Of a stretch of DNA of 64,000 nucleotides, positions 1 through 11,165 are shown in pieces. Origin of the DNA: Hydrangea macrophylla (Eukaryota > Streptophyta > Magnoliopsida > Cornales > Hydrangeaceae). The stretch covers positions 56,336,850 through 56,400,849 of the forward strand of contig CM066991.1 of the NCBI GenBank assembly GCA_033977485.1. The letters are read 5' to 3'. Each line of letters starts with the position of its first letter. Within the stretch, counting starts at the first letter, position 1. A program made the translations under genes and the position numbers. The notes under the pieces are model-generated. The model had not been told where the DNA came from, did not search any database, and saw nothing but the letters and a program-made list of their open reading frames with translations.

Positions 1-2040
1 ATTTTTGTTAAGTCACTTGATTATAATTTAGATTCTGTTATTTTATTGATTAAAAAAAAATTCTAAATATTTATATATGTATATATATTAGCAGTTATTG
101 TTATTATTCTGTTCTTTTATTCTCTATTGTTAAGTATTAACAGGTAACATTGAACTTTTTTGCCATATTCCTTTGTGTTCACCTGTTCTATGCTTGTCGA
201 GATCGAGGTATTATCGTTCCTTCTCTACGTACTTTCCTTTCTTTCGTTTTATTGTTTCATTGGGGACAATGAAAGGTTTAGGTTTGGGGGTATGCACACA
301 CGCATGCACATTATACTGCAATTTTTTTAAATTTTTGTGCTTAAATAAACGATGATTACCGACGTTTTTGCAACATAAATTTGATACTTCTTGTTTTGTA
401 ACTATGATTGTTATAGAATGGTAAACATAATAAAATATGATTAAATATTTGCTAAAGTCATGATATGACGTTTTAGGTCATGTATCGTTTGAATCGTAGT
501 TTTATATCATAGATTTGCACATAAACCTATGCACTGCACGTAGTCGCTTGAATATATGTTTGATGTGAACTATAATATGATTCAGATTTCTAGATAACAC
601 ATGGTGGAGACTAGACCCGGTGAGGTTTTGAGCCTATCTTTTCTTTTTCGAGGGTTATAAGTACATATTGTGTTTATCGAATTTCATTGAAATAGCGCAT
701 TTACTTGTTGTTTAGTCTCATTATTCTTGTTTTGGTTGATAGTCAAGTTAAAATATTTGCTACCATGCTAAATAATCTTCCATCGTAAACATTAAAGAAC
801 CATACGACCATAGGAGATGATTTTAGGCCTTCTTTGTTTGTTACTGTCCGATAAATGATAAATTTTCTTAGTTCGCCCCTTGAGCCATTAAAATGCCATT
901 TTTCTTTAATTACCATTATCCTGTTTTTGCTCCAACTTGACCAACTTGGAGTTCACCACTAAAAGATTCGTCACCTTTTAGTGTTGATAAGGCGATGTGT
1001 TGATTGGGAAGAAGAAGATAAGATGCTATTGGGGTAGTTGCTTAAAATCAATGAATAATCATCCGACAAGCAACAAGGAGGAAAAGAATAGAAAGAAAAA
1101 AAATAATAATAAGGTTGAAAAAAGAAAAAGAAAAAAAAGAAGCAGAAGGAGAAAAAATTGAAAAAATATGAAAAGAAGAGAATGAAAAGATGAAGTTGGT
1201 AGAAGAGACGAATGAAAGAAATCGAACATACCTTACAATGCCATTCTAAAACTACCTAATGAATTATTTCTATTCTTTTTCATTACTTGAGCCACATTAC
1301 AACCTTTGAAAAGTCCTATTTGATCCTAGGAAACATGATTTGGATATGAAAACGATGGGAGGGGGATTAAAACATGGTAATGATGAATTTTTCTTGATTA
1401 TTGGCATCCTATCCATGAGACTACTGTTCTTTCGTGTCATGCGTCTTTTTCGAGTCATATGTGAGCATTTCTTGTTTTGAAAATACATTTCTTTTACTCA
1501 CATATTTTAGAAAAATTACACCTGTTTCTGAGTGTTTCATTTGAGAGTGTAATTAACATTGCGAGATTCGTAGTCGAAGCATAGTTAGATGGTCATCCGA
1601 GTTATATTCCAAGTTCATGACATGCGCGTGTTCATTTGACTATCATATCACACACGTGTAATTTTATGAGAAACTCTATTGATTTATACGATGCATATGC
1701 TTAGGATTGTTTTTCATAACGTAGGTAGACGTTTGATTCCGTTTCTTCTTGTTCGTTATTCTATTACAAATCTTTGTTATATGATGAAGGTGTATTGAAT
1801 ATTATATTCTATGCTTTTAATAAAACTTTTTAAATTTACAAGTTAATAAAGATGGTTGTGGGTAACTTGTTGACGAGAACCCTCACGAGATCTCACTCGT
1901 CCGACTGGGGACACCTAGAGGTTTAAAAGGCTTGTTGCATATGTTAAATGCAATCGTGATCTATGTGAAAATGGAGTAGTATTTGTAGTAGTAGTAGTTT
2001 TATTTTTCTGTTCTTTTTGCTCGAGGACTAGCAAAGAGTA
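1..2040 (+). other. A2 internal non-coding region
   Basis: I see no credible gene in these 2 kb; the short ORFs are not shared with the inverted A1 copy (about 7632-9600). The region contains an A/G-rich tract at about 1080-1200 and two adjacent inverted repeats: CTCCAA at 930-935 with TTGGAG at 946-951, and a 9-bp stem CACTAAAAG at 957-965 with CTTTTAGTG at 975-983. Both hairpins are also present in A1. Confidence 0.6.
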
Positions 2041-2052
2041 GGTTTGGGGGTG
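2041..2052 (+). promoter_or_regulatory. A2 polypurine tract
   Basis: GGTTTGGGGGTG lies directly against the LTR start TGATCGG. It is the plus-strand primer site for reverse transcription. The same sequence abuts the A1 3' LTR in inverted orientation at 7620-7631. Confidence 0.8.
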
Positions 2053-2458
2053 TGATCGGCGACGAATAGTTGCTGTTTATAGTCCTAAAAATACGCTTTG
2101 TTAGCCCATTTCATGTAGTTATTGAGTTATTTTTAATAAGTATTCTATATTTTGTAGGTTTTGGAGCTTTAATATGAAAATGCACAAAAATCCAATGATT
2201 AGTGGCTTTGGAAGTCATTCTAGGCTCAAAAGATGATTCAGGTGAAGGATGAATGCAGTAGCAGCCTCGGAAAATTGCATTTTTGACAAGAAATACTTCA
2301 GATTTGAGAAATTTCTCCAGAGATATAAAATGTAGATCTTCGAGTTACGGACACGTGGCCGCAAACGGTGAGTCAATACGAGGTCCGAGTCAAAAGTTAT
2401 CGCAATTCTACGAAAGTGGCGCAGAGTAGCAGAAAATTTGAGAAAAATCTGGAAATTG

Positions 2459-2519
2459 CCCAGGTCGCTGGAGCGACCCGCGCGCGCGACCTGCTCGCGC
2501 GACCCGCACGAGCGACCCT
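2459..2519 (+). promoter_or_regulatory. CG-dense motif cluster in A2 LTR
   Basis: Repeated short words of the form GCGCGCGACC, CTCGCGCGACC and ACGAGCGACC occur about 140 bp upstream of the TATA box, in otherwise AT-rich DNA. Related words recur at 14646-14692 in A1 and at 9885-10180 in the A1 internal region. The function is inferred: a U3 enhancer or protein-binding array. Confidence 0.5.
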
Positions 2520-2658
2520 TTGAAAAAGTCAAAGTTGCGTATTTCGAGGCCCTGAAGAGCCCTGTGCGATCCGAATTGGCTGAATACGTCCAAAAACGTA
2601 AAAACAGTTATTTTAGTGCGATTTGACTTAGGAAAGCTACCTAAATCCTTCCAAACTC

Positions 2659-2666
2659 TATATAAA
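2659..2666 (+). promoter_or_regulatory. TATA box of A2 LTR
   Basis: TATATAAA within CTCTATATAAATCC is conserved in all three LTR copies of the family (minus strand at 7040-7033 and 14506-14499). It probably marks the U3/R promoter. Confidence 0.65.
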
Positions 2667-3594
2667 TCCTATTCTAAATCAAATTTAGATATACAAATCA
2701 TTACACACTAATATACACATCAATATACAGCCATAATAGACAATTTTTTTAGCCATTTTGAAGGGAGGAAAGTAAGGAGAAGAAGAAGAAGAAGACCAAG
2801 GATTCCCATGGCCTCCTCCATCAACCTCTTGTTCTTCATCAATTCTATGGCCAACTAAACCTAGATCTAGGGTTTCAATGAAACCCTAGCCAAGTAATAG
2901 GGTTTTATTTATGTTTTTATTTTAGTTTTATTATGTATGGATGATGATTACATGTTCCGAGGATTTTTATAAATAAATCGTGCTTCTAATTGATTAAATC
3001 ATCACTTTCAAAGTTTATTCTTATCTTAGATCTATTTTGACTGTGATGTGCTCAATGATCTATGTTTGCTGTGCTTATATAGGTTATTTACATGTAATGG
3101 TGCTTAAATTGAATTGTGCTATCAAGTATTCGAATAGTCCATGCCTAGATTAGACGGATTATACCACAACCCTAGTTTAGTGTGGGATAATTCGTGCTAA
3201 CCGAAGATGGATTATGTTGGTGCTTGAACCATAGTTATTTTCTTGACGGAGGAATTGGGCTTGTAGCTACAATTCCCCATTATCATCCAACTTAATAGCT
3301 AAAATAATTCATAAGTACCCTTATTATGAAGCTAGTGGTGGATTTGCAATCCTAGATTCCTTAAACATATTTATAAAAACAATTTTAAATCGCTTTCATA
3401 ATTTAGATTTATTTTCATTGTTATTAGTTTAATTAAAATTCAAATCCAATTCTGTTCTCTTAATTAATTAAATTTATGTTTTAAAATTAAAGTGTTTTAG
3501 TATTTCAATCTCTGTGGGTTCGACCTTTACTTCCACACTGCAAATCTTTAGAAAAGTAAAGTATGCTTTTTATATCTTGATATTGACAACATCA

Positions 3595-4292
3595 ATTTTG
3601 TCAAACCACTGGCGTAGTTCTACATCTTTCTGTTGAGTCTCTATGATCCGGTCGACAAATGTAGCTTGAACTACCAAGCATCCCATATTTTTCCCTTCTT
3701 CTGCTTTGATAAGCTGAACTCTAAACTCGGCCATTGTCTCAAGAGCTAGCCACTTTCTAATCATAAGTGAAGTAATAGTACTGTGAGGCTTTTGGCTTAG
3801 AGCATTTACGACTACGTTCACTTTACCAGGGTGGTATTGCAATGTGAAGTCATAATCTTTCAACAACTCCATCCACCGTCTCTGCCTCATGTTAAGCTCC
3901 TTTTGCAAGAATAGTTATTTCAAGCTCTTATGGTTGGAAAATAAGTCGAATTGCTCTCCAAACAGATAGTGTCTCCATAACTTGAGTGCGAACACATTGG
4001 CTACCAATTCCAAATCATGTGTCGGGAAATTCTTCTCATGCGGCTTCAGCTACCTAGATCCATAAGCAATCACTCTTCCGTCTTGCATGAGCACACACCC
4101 TAAACCTTGATATGAAGCATCGCTATAGATAACAAATCTATCTCCACTTCTCAGAATGGCTAGCACTAGCGCAGAAGTCAATTTCTCTTTCAATTCCTGA
4201 AAAGCGTGTTTGTGCTTATCTTGCCATTCGAACTTGGTCTCGTTCTTCATCAAACTAGTGAGTGGGGCTGCAATCTTCGAAAATCCTTCCAA
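3595..4292 (-). pseudogene. T1 RNase H fragment (chromovirus pol)
   Basis: Minus-strand translation gives the RT/RNase H connection (FEWQDKHKHAFQELKEKL), the RNase H catalytic start IYSDASYQGLGCVL, then, past in-frame stops, [19 protein letters not shown] and the terminal MRQRRWMELLKDYDFTLQYH, followed by PGKVNVVVNALS. This is the typical Ty3/gypsy RNase H of chromoviruses, which removes genomic RNA from the RNA:DNA hybrid. Stops at about 4051 and about 3920 split it. The frame runs without a break into the A2 boundary at 3594/3595, showing that A2 interrupted the RNase H to integrase spacer. The sequence is non-functional. Confidence 0.85.
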
Positions 4293-5094
4293 AAAATGAT
4301 GATAATACCCTGCTTACCCAAGAAAACTTCTAATCTCTATAGCATTTCTAGGTTGGCTCCAATTCAACACGACATCGGTCTTTGCGGAATCCACAAAAAT
4401 ACCTTCCCGAGAAACAACATGTCCCAAGAACTTGACTTCATTGAGCCAAAACTCGCATTAGCTGAACTTGGCGACAGTCCTCAAATGCTATTCATGCTCT
4501 TCCATAGTCTTTAAGTAGATCAAGATGTCATCGATAAAGACAATAGCCAACTGATCTAGATAGGGTCTGAATACCCGGTTCATCAAATCCATGAACACTG
4601 TTGGGGCATTAGTCAAACCAAACTGCATAACCAGAAACTCATAATGCCCATACCTCGAGCAGAAAGCTGCCTTCGGTACATCTTCTTCTAGAATAAGTAA
4701 TTGATGTTACCCTATCGCAGATCGATCTTTGAAAACACTACGACTCCTTATAATTGATCAAACATATCATCTATCCGTAGTAGTGGGTACTTGTTTGGGT
4801 ACTTATTCTTAACCATAACCTTGTTCAACTCTCTGTAATCCTTGTAGAGTCGCATTAATCCATCCTTCTTCTTAATAAACAACACTGGTGCTCCCTACGG
4901 TGAAGTGCTAGGTCGAATGAATCCAAGGTTCTCTAGCTCTTGAATTTGCTTACTCAACTCTTGTATTTCTGTCGGTGCCATACGATACGGGGTCTTTGAT
5001 ATTGGTGCCGTTCCTGGCATTAGCTGAATGGCGAAATCAATCTCACGCTTCGGGGGTAATCCAAAGATGTCTCGGAATATGTCCTCAAACTCTC
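4293..5094 (-). pseudogene. T1 reverse transcriptase fragment
   Basis: Conceptual minus-strand reading gives recognisable Ty3/gypsy RT blocks with stops between them: [20 protein letters not shown], then PYRMAPTE, then [31 protein letters not shown] and the catalytic FIDDILIY (YVDD-box variant). The region ends by running into the RT/RNase H connection YYHHFLEGFSKIAAPLTSL. There are at least five in-frame stops, and about 15 bp around ACAAGTACCC at 4778-4803 is locally duplicated. It is dead coding DNA that once polymerised T1 cDNA. Confidence 0.8.
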
Positions 5095-5641
5095 ATACTA
5101 CCGAAATCTGAGAAGTAGTAGTCTCCGTGTTGGTGCCTTCTATCGTAGCCAAACGGGTTGTGAGAAATGCATCGCTCAACGGATTACACTGAAAAATGAA
5201 CGACTGTGTTCCTGGTAATGCAAAGGAAATCATCTTACTAACGTAGTCTAATTTGGCACTGAACTTTGTTAACTAGTTGATTCCTAAGATTACATTGAAC
5301 TCTTTCATCGATAGAACTATCAGATCTGCAAGTAACTCTTGATTGTCTAGAATTAGCGCACACTCCTTGCACACTTTTTTCCCAATTTTACAGTAACGCC
5401 TAAGGGTGAAATCGCATTTAAAGCTACGTCAAGGTTTTGAGGTTCTAGACCTTATTCCTTTACTACTCTGTGTGCTGTGAATGAATTCATTACTCCCGTA
5501 TCAAATAAAACTGATGCGCGACTATTATAAAGGGTAAGCATACCTTCAAGGTTTTGCTGCTCGACGGCATCGAATCCTGCTCCTCCTAAAATAATAGTGT
5601 TGACACGCTCTTGATTAATCGGCTACTGGTCTAGTTCCTGC
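5095..5641 (-). pseudogene. T1 aspartic protease fragment
   Basis: The minus-strand reading includes SRASVLFDTGVMNSF, with the aspartic protease signature DTG in the usual DTGAS position, then a degenerate frame with LDYVSKMISFALPG and LATIEGTNTE before RT. It sits between the gag zinc knuckles and RT, as expected for retroviral-type protease in a chromovirus polyprotein. In-frame stops are present. Confidence 0.65.
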
Positions 5642-6111
5642 TTACTGGCTGAGAAAACAATCTCTACTAACATGGACCTTCTTGCCACAGAAGTAACAGA
5701 CAATGACTTGTTGCTTGTTGTTTCTGGGTGCTGTGCAATCCCTTGACATATGTCCTAGAATCTCGCATTTAAAGCATGCACCAGAATTGATTCCTTTCGT
5801 AGGTGCTCCTAATGCAGGTGTCACACCAGGCAGTTGAGCTTGTGCCGACGAAGGGTTAGGCACTTGTCCTCTCGGGCCGTTCATTGCCTCTTCACTCTAG
5901 TGTTACGGTACAAGTTCAGGTGGCCACGGTTGGGGCGACTGGCTGCCCGAAAAGTAAACTGCTACTATTGCTGGCTCCCATACATCGTTTCCAGATTAGA
6001 AGCTAGTTCTACCAAATTCTCAAGCAGTTGCGTCATAGAACTCATGACATGGCCTTGAATAGTCATCCCAAGCCCACGTAGATATCTTTTGTTCTTCTTT
6101 TCCAAGGTATC
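5642..6111 (-). pseudogene. T1 gag C-terminal part with two zinc knuckles
   Basis: The frame at 5884-5642 encodes two CX2CX4HX4C knuckles, CFKCEILGHMSRDC and CYFCGKKVHVSRDC, preceded by a Pro/Gln/Ala-rich linker. Upstream (6111-5890) the reading KRYLRGLGMTIQGHVMSSMT continues the gag capsid region broken at the A1 insertion. The knuckles bind genomic RNA in nucleocapsid. The adjoining gag piece lies at 15099-15358, which confirms that A1 split one gene. Confidence 0.82.
6107..6111. repeat. A1 target-site duplication, left copy (GTATC)
   Basis: GTATC flanks the left end of A1 and is repeated exactly at 15099-15103. This fixes the element ends at 6112 and 15098. Confidence 0.85.
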
Positions 6112-7619
6112 TAATCTTGTCAAAATCAAGATATAAAAGTATGCTTACTTATGCTTTACTTTCAAAAGATTTATAGTGTGGAAGTAAAGGTCGAACTCAC
6201 AGAGATTGAATACTATGCACTTAAATTTTTAAAACCTAAATTTAGTTAATTAAGAAAAACATATTATGGATTTAATTTGAATTAAACTAATAATAATAAA
6301 AGTAAATCTAAATTATGAAAGCAATTAAATATTTGTTTTTATAATAAGTTTAAGGAACCTAGGATTGCAAATCTACCACTAACTTCATAATAAGGGTATT
6401 TACGAATTACTTTAGCTTATTAAGTTGGATGATAATGGGGAGTTGTAGCTACAAGCCCAATTCCTCCGTCAAGAAAATAACTATGGTTCAAGCACCAACA
6501 TAATCCATCTTCGGTTAGCACGAATTATCCCACACTAAACTAGGGTTGTGGTATAATCCGTCTAATCTAGGTATGGACTATTCGGATACTTGATAGCACA
6601 ATTCAATTTAAGCACCTTACATGTAAATAATCTAAACAAGCACAGCAAGCATAAATCATTGAGCACACTACCATCAAAATAGATCTAAGACAAGAGTAAA
6701 CTTTGAAAGTAACGATTTAATCAATAAAATCACGATTTATTTATAAAAATTCTCGGAACATGTAACTGTCATCCATACATAATAAAACTAAAATAAAAAC
6801 ATAAAATACACCCTATTACTTGGCTAGGGTTTCATTGAAACCCTAGATCTTGAGTTTAGTTAGCCATAGAATTGATGAACGGCAAGAGGTTGATGGAGGA
6901 GGCCATGGGAATCCTTGGTCTTCTTCTTCTTCTCCTTGCTTTCCTCTCTTCAATGGCTGAAGTTTTTGTTGTATATGGATGTATCTAATGTTGTGTAATG
7001 ATGTGTAACCACAAAATTGATTTAGAATATGATTTATATAGAGTTTGGAAGGATTTAGGAAGTTTTCCTAAGCCAAATCGCACTAAAACAGCTGTTTTTA
7101 CGTTTCTGGACGTATTAAGCCAATTCGGATTGTATAGGGCTCTTCAGGACCTCTAAATACGCAACTTTGACTTTTTCAACGGGTCGGTCAAGCGGGTCGC
7201 TCCAGCGACCAGGCCATTTTCCAGCTTTTCTCAGATTTTTCGCTACTTTGTGCACCGATCGTAGAATTGCAGTAACTTTTGACTCGAACCTTGTATTAAC
7301 TCACCGTTTATGGCCACGCGTCCGTAACTCGAAGATCTACATTTTATATCTCTGGAGAAATTTCTCAAATCTGAAGTACTCCTTGTCAAAAATGCGATTT
7401 TCCAAGGCTACTACTGTATTCAACTTTCACCGGAATCACCGTTTGAGCCCAAAATGACTTCCAACGCCACTAATCATTGGATTTTAGTGCATTTTCATGT
7501 TAAAGCTCCAAAACCTTCAAATTTTAGAATACTTATTAAAAAACAACTAATAACTACATGAAATGGGCTAACAAAGCGTATATTTAGGACTTTAAACGGC
7601 AACTATTCGTCGCCGATCA
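6112..7619 (-). repeat. A1 3' LTR (1508 bp)
   Basis: On the minus strand this starts TGATCGGCGACG and ends ...GACAAGATTA. The 5' LTR ends ...GATCA, so the last TA is probably a mutated CA. It is alignable over its full length with 13576-15098 and with A2 2053-3594. The TATA box TATATAAA is at 7040-7033. Confidence 0.88.
7033..7040 (-). promoter_or_regulatory. TATA box of A1 3' LTR
   Basis: Minus-strand TATATAAA, at the position equivalent to A2 2659-2666. Confidence 0.6.
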
Positions 7620-7631
7620 CACCCCCAAACC
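7620..7631 (-). promoter_or_regulatory. A1 polypurine tract
   Basis: Minus-strand GGTTTGGGGGTG is immediately adjacent to the 3' LTR start and identical to the A2 tract. Confidence 0.8.
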
Positions 7632-10380
7632 TACACTTTGCTAGTCCTCGAGCAAAAAGAATAGAAAAATAAAACTACTACTACAAATACTACTTCATTT
7701 TTTACATGGATCACGATTGCATTTAGCATATGCAACAAGCCTTTTAAACCCCTAGGTGTTCCCAGTTGGACGAGTGAAGTCTCGTGAGGGTTTTCGTCAA
7801 CAAGTCACCCACAACCATCTTTATTAACTTGTAAAGAAAAGTTTTATTAAAACGAAAAACAACATTCAACACTCCTTATTATAAAACGATGATTTGAAAT
7901 AGAATAACGAACAAGAAGAAACGGAATCAAACGTCTACCTACATCATGAAAAGCAATCCCAAGCACATGCATCGTATAAATCAATAGAGTTTCTCATAAA
8001 ATTGCACGTGTGTGATGTGGTAGTCAAATGAATACACATATGTCATGAACATGGAATATACTTCGGATAACCATTTAACTATGTCTCGACTACGAATCTC
8101 ACAATGTTAATTACACTCTCAAATGAAACACTCAGAACATGTATAATTTATCTAATATATGGGAGCAAAGGAAATATGTTTTCAAAACCAGAAATGCTCA
8201 CATATGACTCGAACAAGATGCATGACACAAAAGAATAGTAGTCTCATGGATAGGATGCCAACAATCAAGAAAAATTAATCGTTACCATGTTTTAATCCCT
8301 CTCCCATCGTTTTCATATCCAAACCATATTTCCTAGGATCAAATAGGACATTTCAACGATTGTAATGTGGCTCGGGCAATGAAAAAGGATAGAAATGATT
8401 CATTAGGTAGGTAATCTCAGAATGACATTGTAAAGCATGTAAGATTTCTTTCATTCGTCTCTTCTACCAACTCCATCTTTTCATACTTTTTTTTTTCATA
8501 TTTTTTTAATTTCTTTCCTCTTCTTTTTTTCTTTTTTTTTTTCAACCTTATTATTTTTTTCTTCATTGCTTTTTTTTTTCTTTCCATTGCTTTCAAAATG
8601 AATATTCATTGAATACCAAAGCAACTACCCCAAACATCACATTGTTTTCTTCTTCTTCTCAGTCAACACATTGCCTTACCACCACTAAAAGTTGATCAAT
8701 CTTTTAGTGGTACGCTCCAAGTTGATCAAGTTGGAGCTTTTAAACAAGAAAATGGTGATTAAAGAAAAAGGCACTTTAACGGCTCAAAGGGGCGAACTAA
8801 GGAAATTTTTATCATTTAACTGGATAGGACAAAGGTCAAAAGGGTGGAAAACAAAGAAGGCCTAAAATCATGTCCTAGGGTGATACGATTTTTCAACGTT
8901 TACGACGGAAGATTATTTAGCATGGTAACAAATATTTTAACTTGACTATCAACCAAAACAAGAATAATGAGACTAAACAACGAGTTAATGCGCTATTTCA
9001 ATGAAATTCGACAAACACAAAATGTACTTATAACCCTATAAAAAGAAAAGATAGGCTTAAAAGCTCACTGGGCTTAGTCTTCACCATGTGTTATCTAGAA
9101 ATCCGAATCATATTATAGTTCACATCAAACATGTATTCAAGCGACCACGTGCAGTGCATAGGTTTGCGTGCAAATCTATGATATAAAACTACGATTCGAA
9201 CGATACATATCCTAAAATGTCGCATCATGACTTCAGCAAATATTTAATTACATCTTCTCTTGTTTACCATTCTATAACAAATCACGTTACATACTAAGAA
9301 GTATCGGCTAGAGATTGCAAAACCGTATGTAACATCGTTTATTTAAGCACAAGTATCGAAATTTTTTTCAAAATTTGGGTGTATATAATAATGTGCATGT
9401 GAGTGCATACTCCCAAACCTAAATCTTTTATTGTCCCCAATGAAACAATAAAACGAAAGAAAGGAAAGTACGTAGAGAAGGAACGATAGTACCACGATTT
9501 CGGCAACCACAAACCAGGTGAACATATATAAATAAAGTAATACAGTTCAAATGCTCCAAATGGAGACACTAATTCACCTGGCAATACTTAAAAGAAAATT
9601 AAACAAACAAATAAATAATAAAAGCTAATATATAATACATATGTTTTTTTTATATTTTTTATTTTGTTATTTATTTATTTTTTTTTTGTAAACAATAGAA
9701 ACTAAACTAGAATTAAAAGAACATAAAGGAAATAAAGAAAAACAAAACTAGAACTATGGAAACAAAGATAAACTTAAACGAAAAGAATTGAAAAGAACAA
9801 ATAGAAATAAAAAACAAATAGATAGGTTGGGGAAACAGAAGGTCAAAGAACAAAGAGAAAAATTGAGAAATCCCCACCTTGCGTGAGCGGACCGCACGAG
9901 CGAACCTTGCTCGCGCGAATCCCTCCTCGAGATAAACTTGAGGTCTGTTATTAATTTTATTTAGAAAAATTTCTAAGTGCCAGAATCGCACGAGCGGGCC
10001 GTGCAAGCGAACCCCTCGCGCGCGCGATTCTAGGCGCAAGATGTAACAGAGAACTCATATAATAAAAAGTTAAAAAAAATTTGTCTGAGGGAGAATATCG
10101 AGCCAGCGGGCCGCGCGAGCGATGCATCGCTCGAGCTGGCCGCGCGAGCGATGCATCGCTCGAGCTGGCCACGCGCGCGATGTTGTCTTTTTCCCTTGTT
10201 TCTTTATTTTAAGGTAAATAAGTTCAAAATAAGTTTATCCTGACCCCTAAACCTGTCCAGAATGTCCAAAACAGACTCAAAAGGACTAAAAAAATGACTA
10301 AAAATAAGGAAAATGAACGAAATAAAGCTTGGGTTGCCTCCCAAGAAGCGCTATCTTTTACATCTTTAGCTAGACCGTTC
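7632..10380 (-). other. A1 internal 3' non-coding region
   Basis: No gene is supported here; small ORFs do not survive comparison with the A2 homolog. The region contains pyrimidine-rich tracts (8470-8590), twin hairpins (8681-8711 with an 11-bp stem, 8714-8737 with a 7-bp stem), AT-rich simple sequence (9640-9690), CG-dense palindromic DNA (9885-10180) and a GCTAGA/TCTAGC hairpin near 10370-10385. The minus-strand motif GGGAGGCAACCCAA at about 10329 marks where autonomous relatives end pol. Confidence 0.55.
10100..10180. repeat. Tandem CG-rich palindromes in A1
   Basis: A 29-bp unit containing the perfect 18-bp palindrome CGAGCGATGCATCGCTCG is repeated twice in direct succession and followed by a partial third unit. 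Related CG words extend to 9885. The words resemble those in the LTR U3 of the same family. Confidence 0.75.
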
Positions 10381-10400
10381 TAGCTCAAGATTTATGGAAG

Positions 10401-11165
10401 TTAAAAATCAGACTTTGTACCCCTTAGGATATCAGGAAGAGCCCGGTGATAAGCAGAAATAACGTCGCTTTGAATTAATTCGACCGACGGTTCCCCCGAA
10501 TTATGTTCAAATTGATTTCTTACCTTTCGAGTAAATTCATCATTCGGGTCTTGGTTGTCAGGATTCATCCGCTCATTACGAATTATATTATTTTTCTCAT
10601 CCATATTCAATTCTTTGTTAGGCTCAATATTCTGTCTTACCTCACATTCCGCCTCACATAGGTAATCGTTGTCTTTAGGAGGTTGATCCACAACATTAAA
10701 AATGTTTAATTTTAAGTTCATGTTCCCAAATGACACCTTCATTACCCCCGTCCGACAGTTAACACGAGCGTTAGCGGTTGCTAAGAATGGACGGCCTAAG
10801 ATGACAGGAGTGTGTTTCCTAGCATCTAGCACGGGTTCAGTGTCAAGGACCATGAAGTCGACAGGATGATAACATTTATCAACTTTTACTAAGATGTCCT
10901 CGACGATTCCTCTAGGTATTTTAATAGATCGATCCGCTAATTGTATAGTAACGGCTGTAGGTTTAAGTTCACCTAGTCCTAATTGTTTATAGACGTGATA
11001 AGGTAAGAGATTAACGCTAGCTCCTAAGTCAAGGAGAGCCCGATGAATGATAGTGTTACCTATGACACCTGATATCGTAGGCGTACCTGGATCTTTATAT
11101 TTCGGAGTAGCGTGTTGGAATATTGAGCTAACTTTTTTCGTGAGAAAGATCTTTTTCGGTATATG
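10401..11165 (-). pseudogene. A1 aspartic protease (Athila type)
   Basis: The minus-strand reading contains the active-site region LLDLGASVNLLPYHVYKQLG (DLGAS in place of DTGAS), then LADRSIKIPRGIVEDILVKV, FMVLDTEPVLDARKHTPVIL and GRPFLATANARVNCRTG. This order matches Athila-family retropepsin, which processes Gag-Pol. A frameshift at about 11165 separates it from the gag frame that ends ...LCTQKRKA. The frame stops at 10401, and no RT follows in A1. Confidence 0.82.

Larger units (their letters stand above)
1..3594 (+). mobile_element. A2: 3' part of an Athila-like Ty3/gypsy element
   Basis: This is the downstream part of an LTR retrotransposon running left to right; its 5' part lies outside the window. 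It consists of non-coding internal DNA, a polypurine tract and a complete LTR. The whole stretch is the inverted counterpart of 6112 to about 9600 in A1, with which it is alignable almost throughout. The right boundary is where homology to the A1 LTR ends (GATCA-type terminus) and the minus-strand T1 RNase H reading frame begins. The 5-bp target duplication at the right side should be ATTTT (3595-3599); its partner is off the window. No coding capacity is visible in the part present. Confidence 0.85.
2053..3594 (+). repeat. A2 3' LTR, Athila-like (1542 bp)
   Basis: The LTR starts TGATCGGCGACG and ends ...ACAACATCA. It matches both A1 LTRs (6112-7619 and 13576-15098) in inverted orientation. 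The family terminus is a TGATC/GATCA inverted repeat. It contains a GC-rich motif cluster, a TATA box, and the sequence GGGTTTCAATGAAACCC, which is a perfect inverted repeat, at about 2871-2887. Confidence 0.88.

Noticed and set aside
1..3594. A2 and A1 as the two arms of one large inverted duplication
   Set aside because: A1 has complete ends and its own TSD, and A2 ends independently in T1 RNase H; two separate insertions explain the inverted homology better.
9713..10172. Two minus-strand ORFs in the CG-rich part of A1
   Set aside because: Their reading comes from simple and palindromic repeats (SLARPARA-type words) and there is no similar frame in A2.
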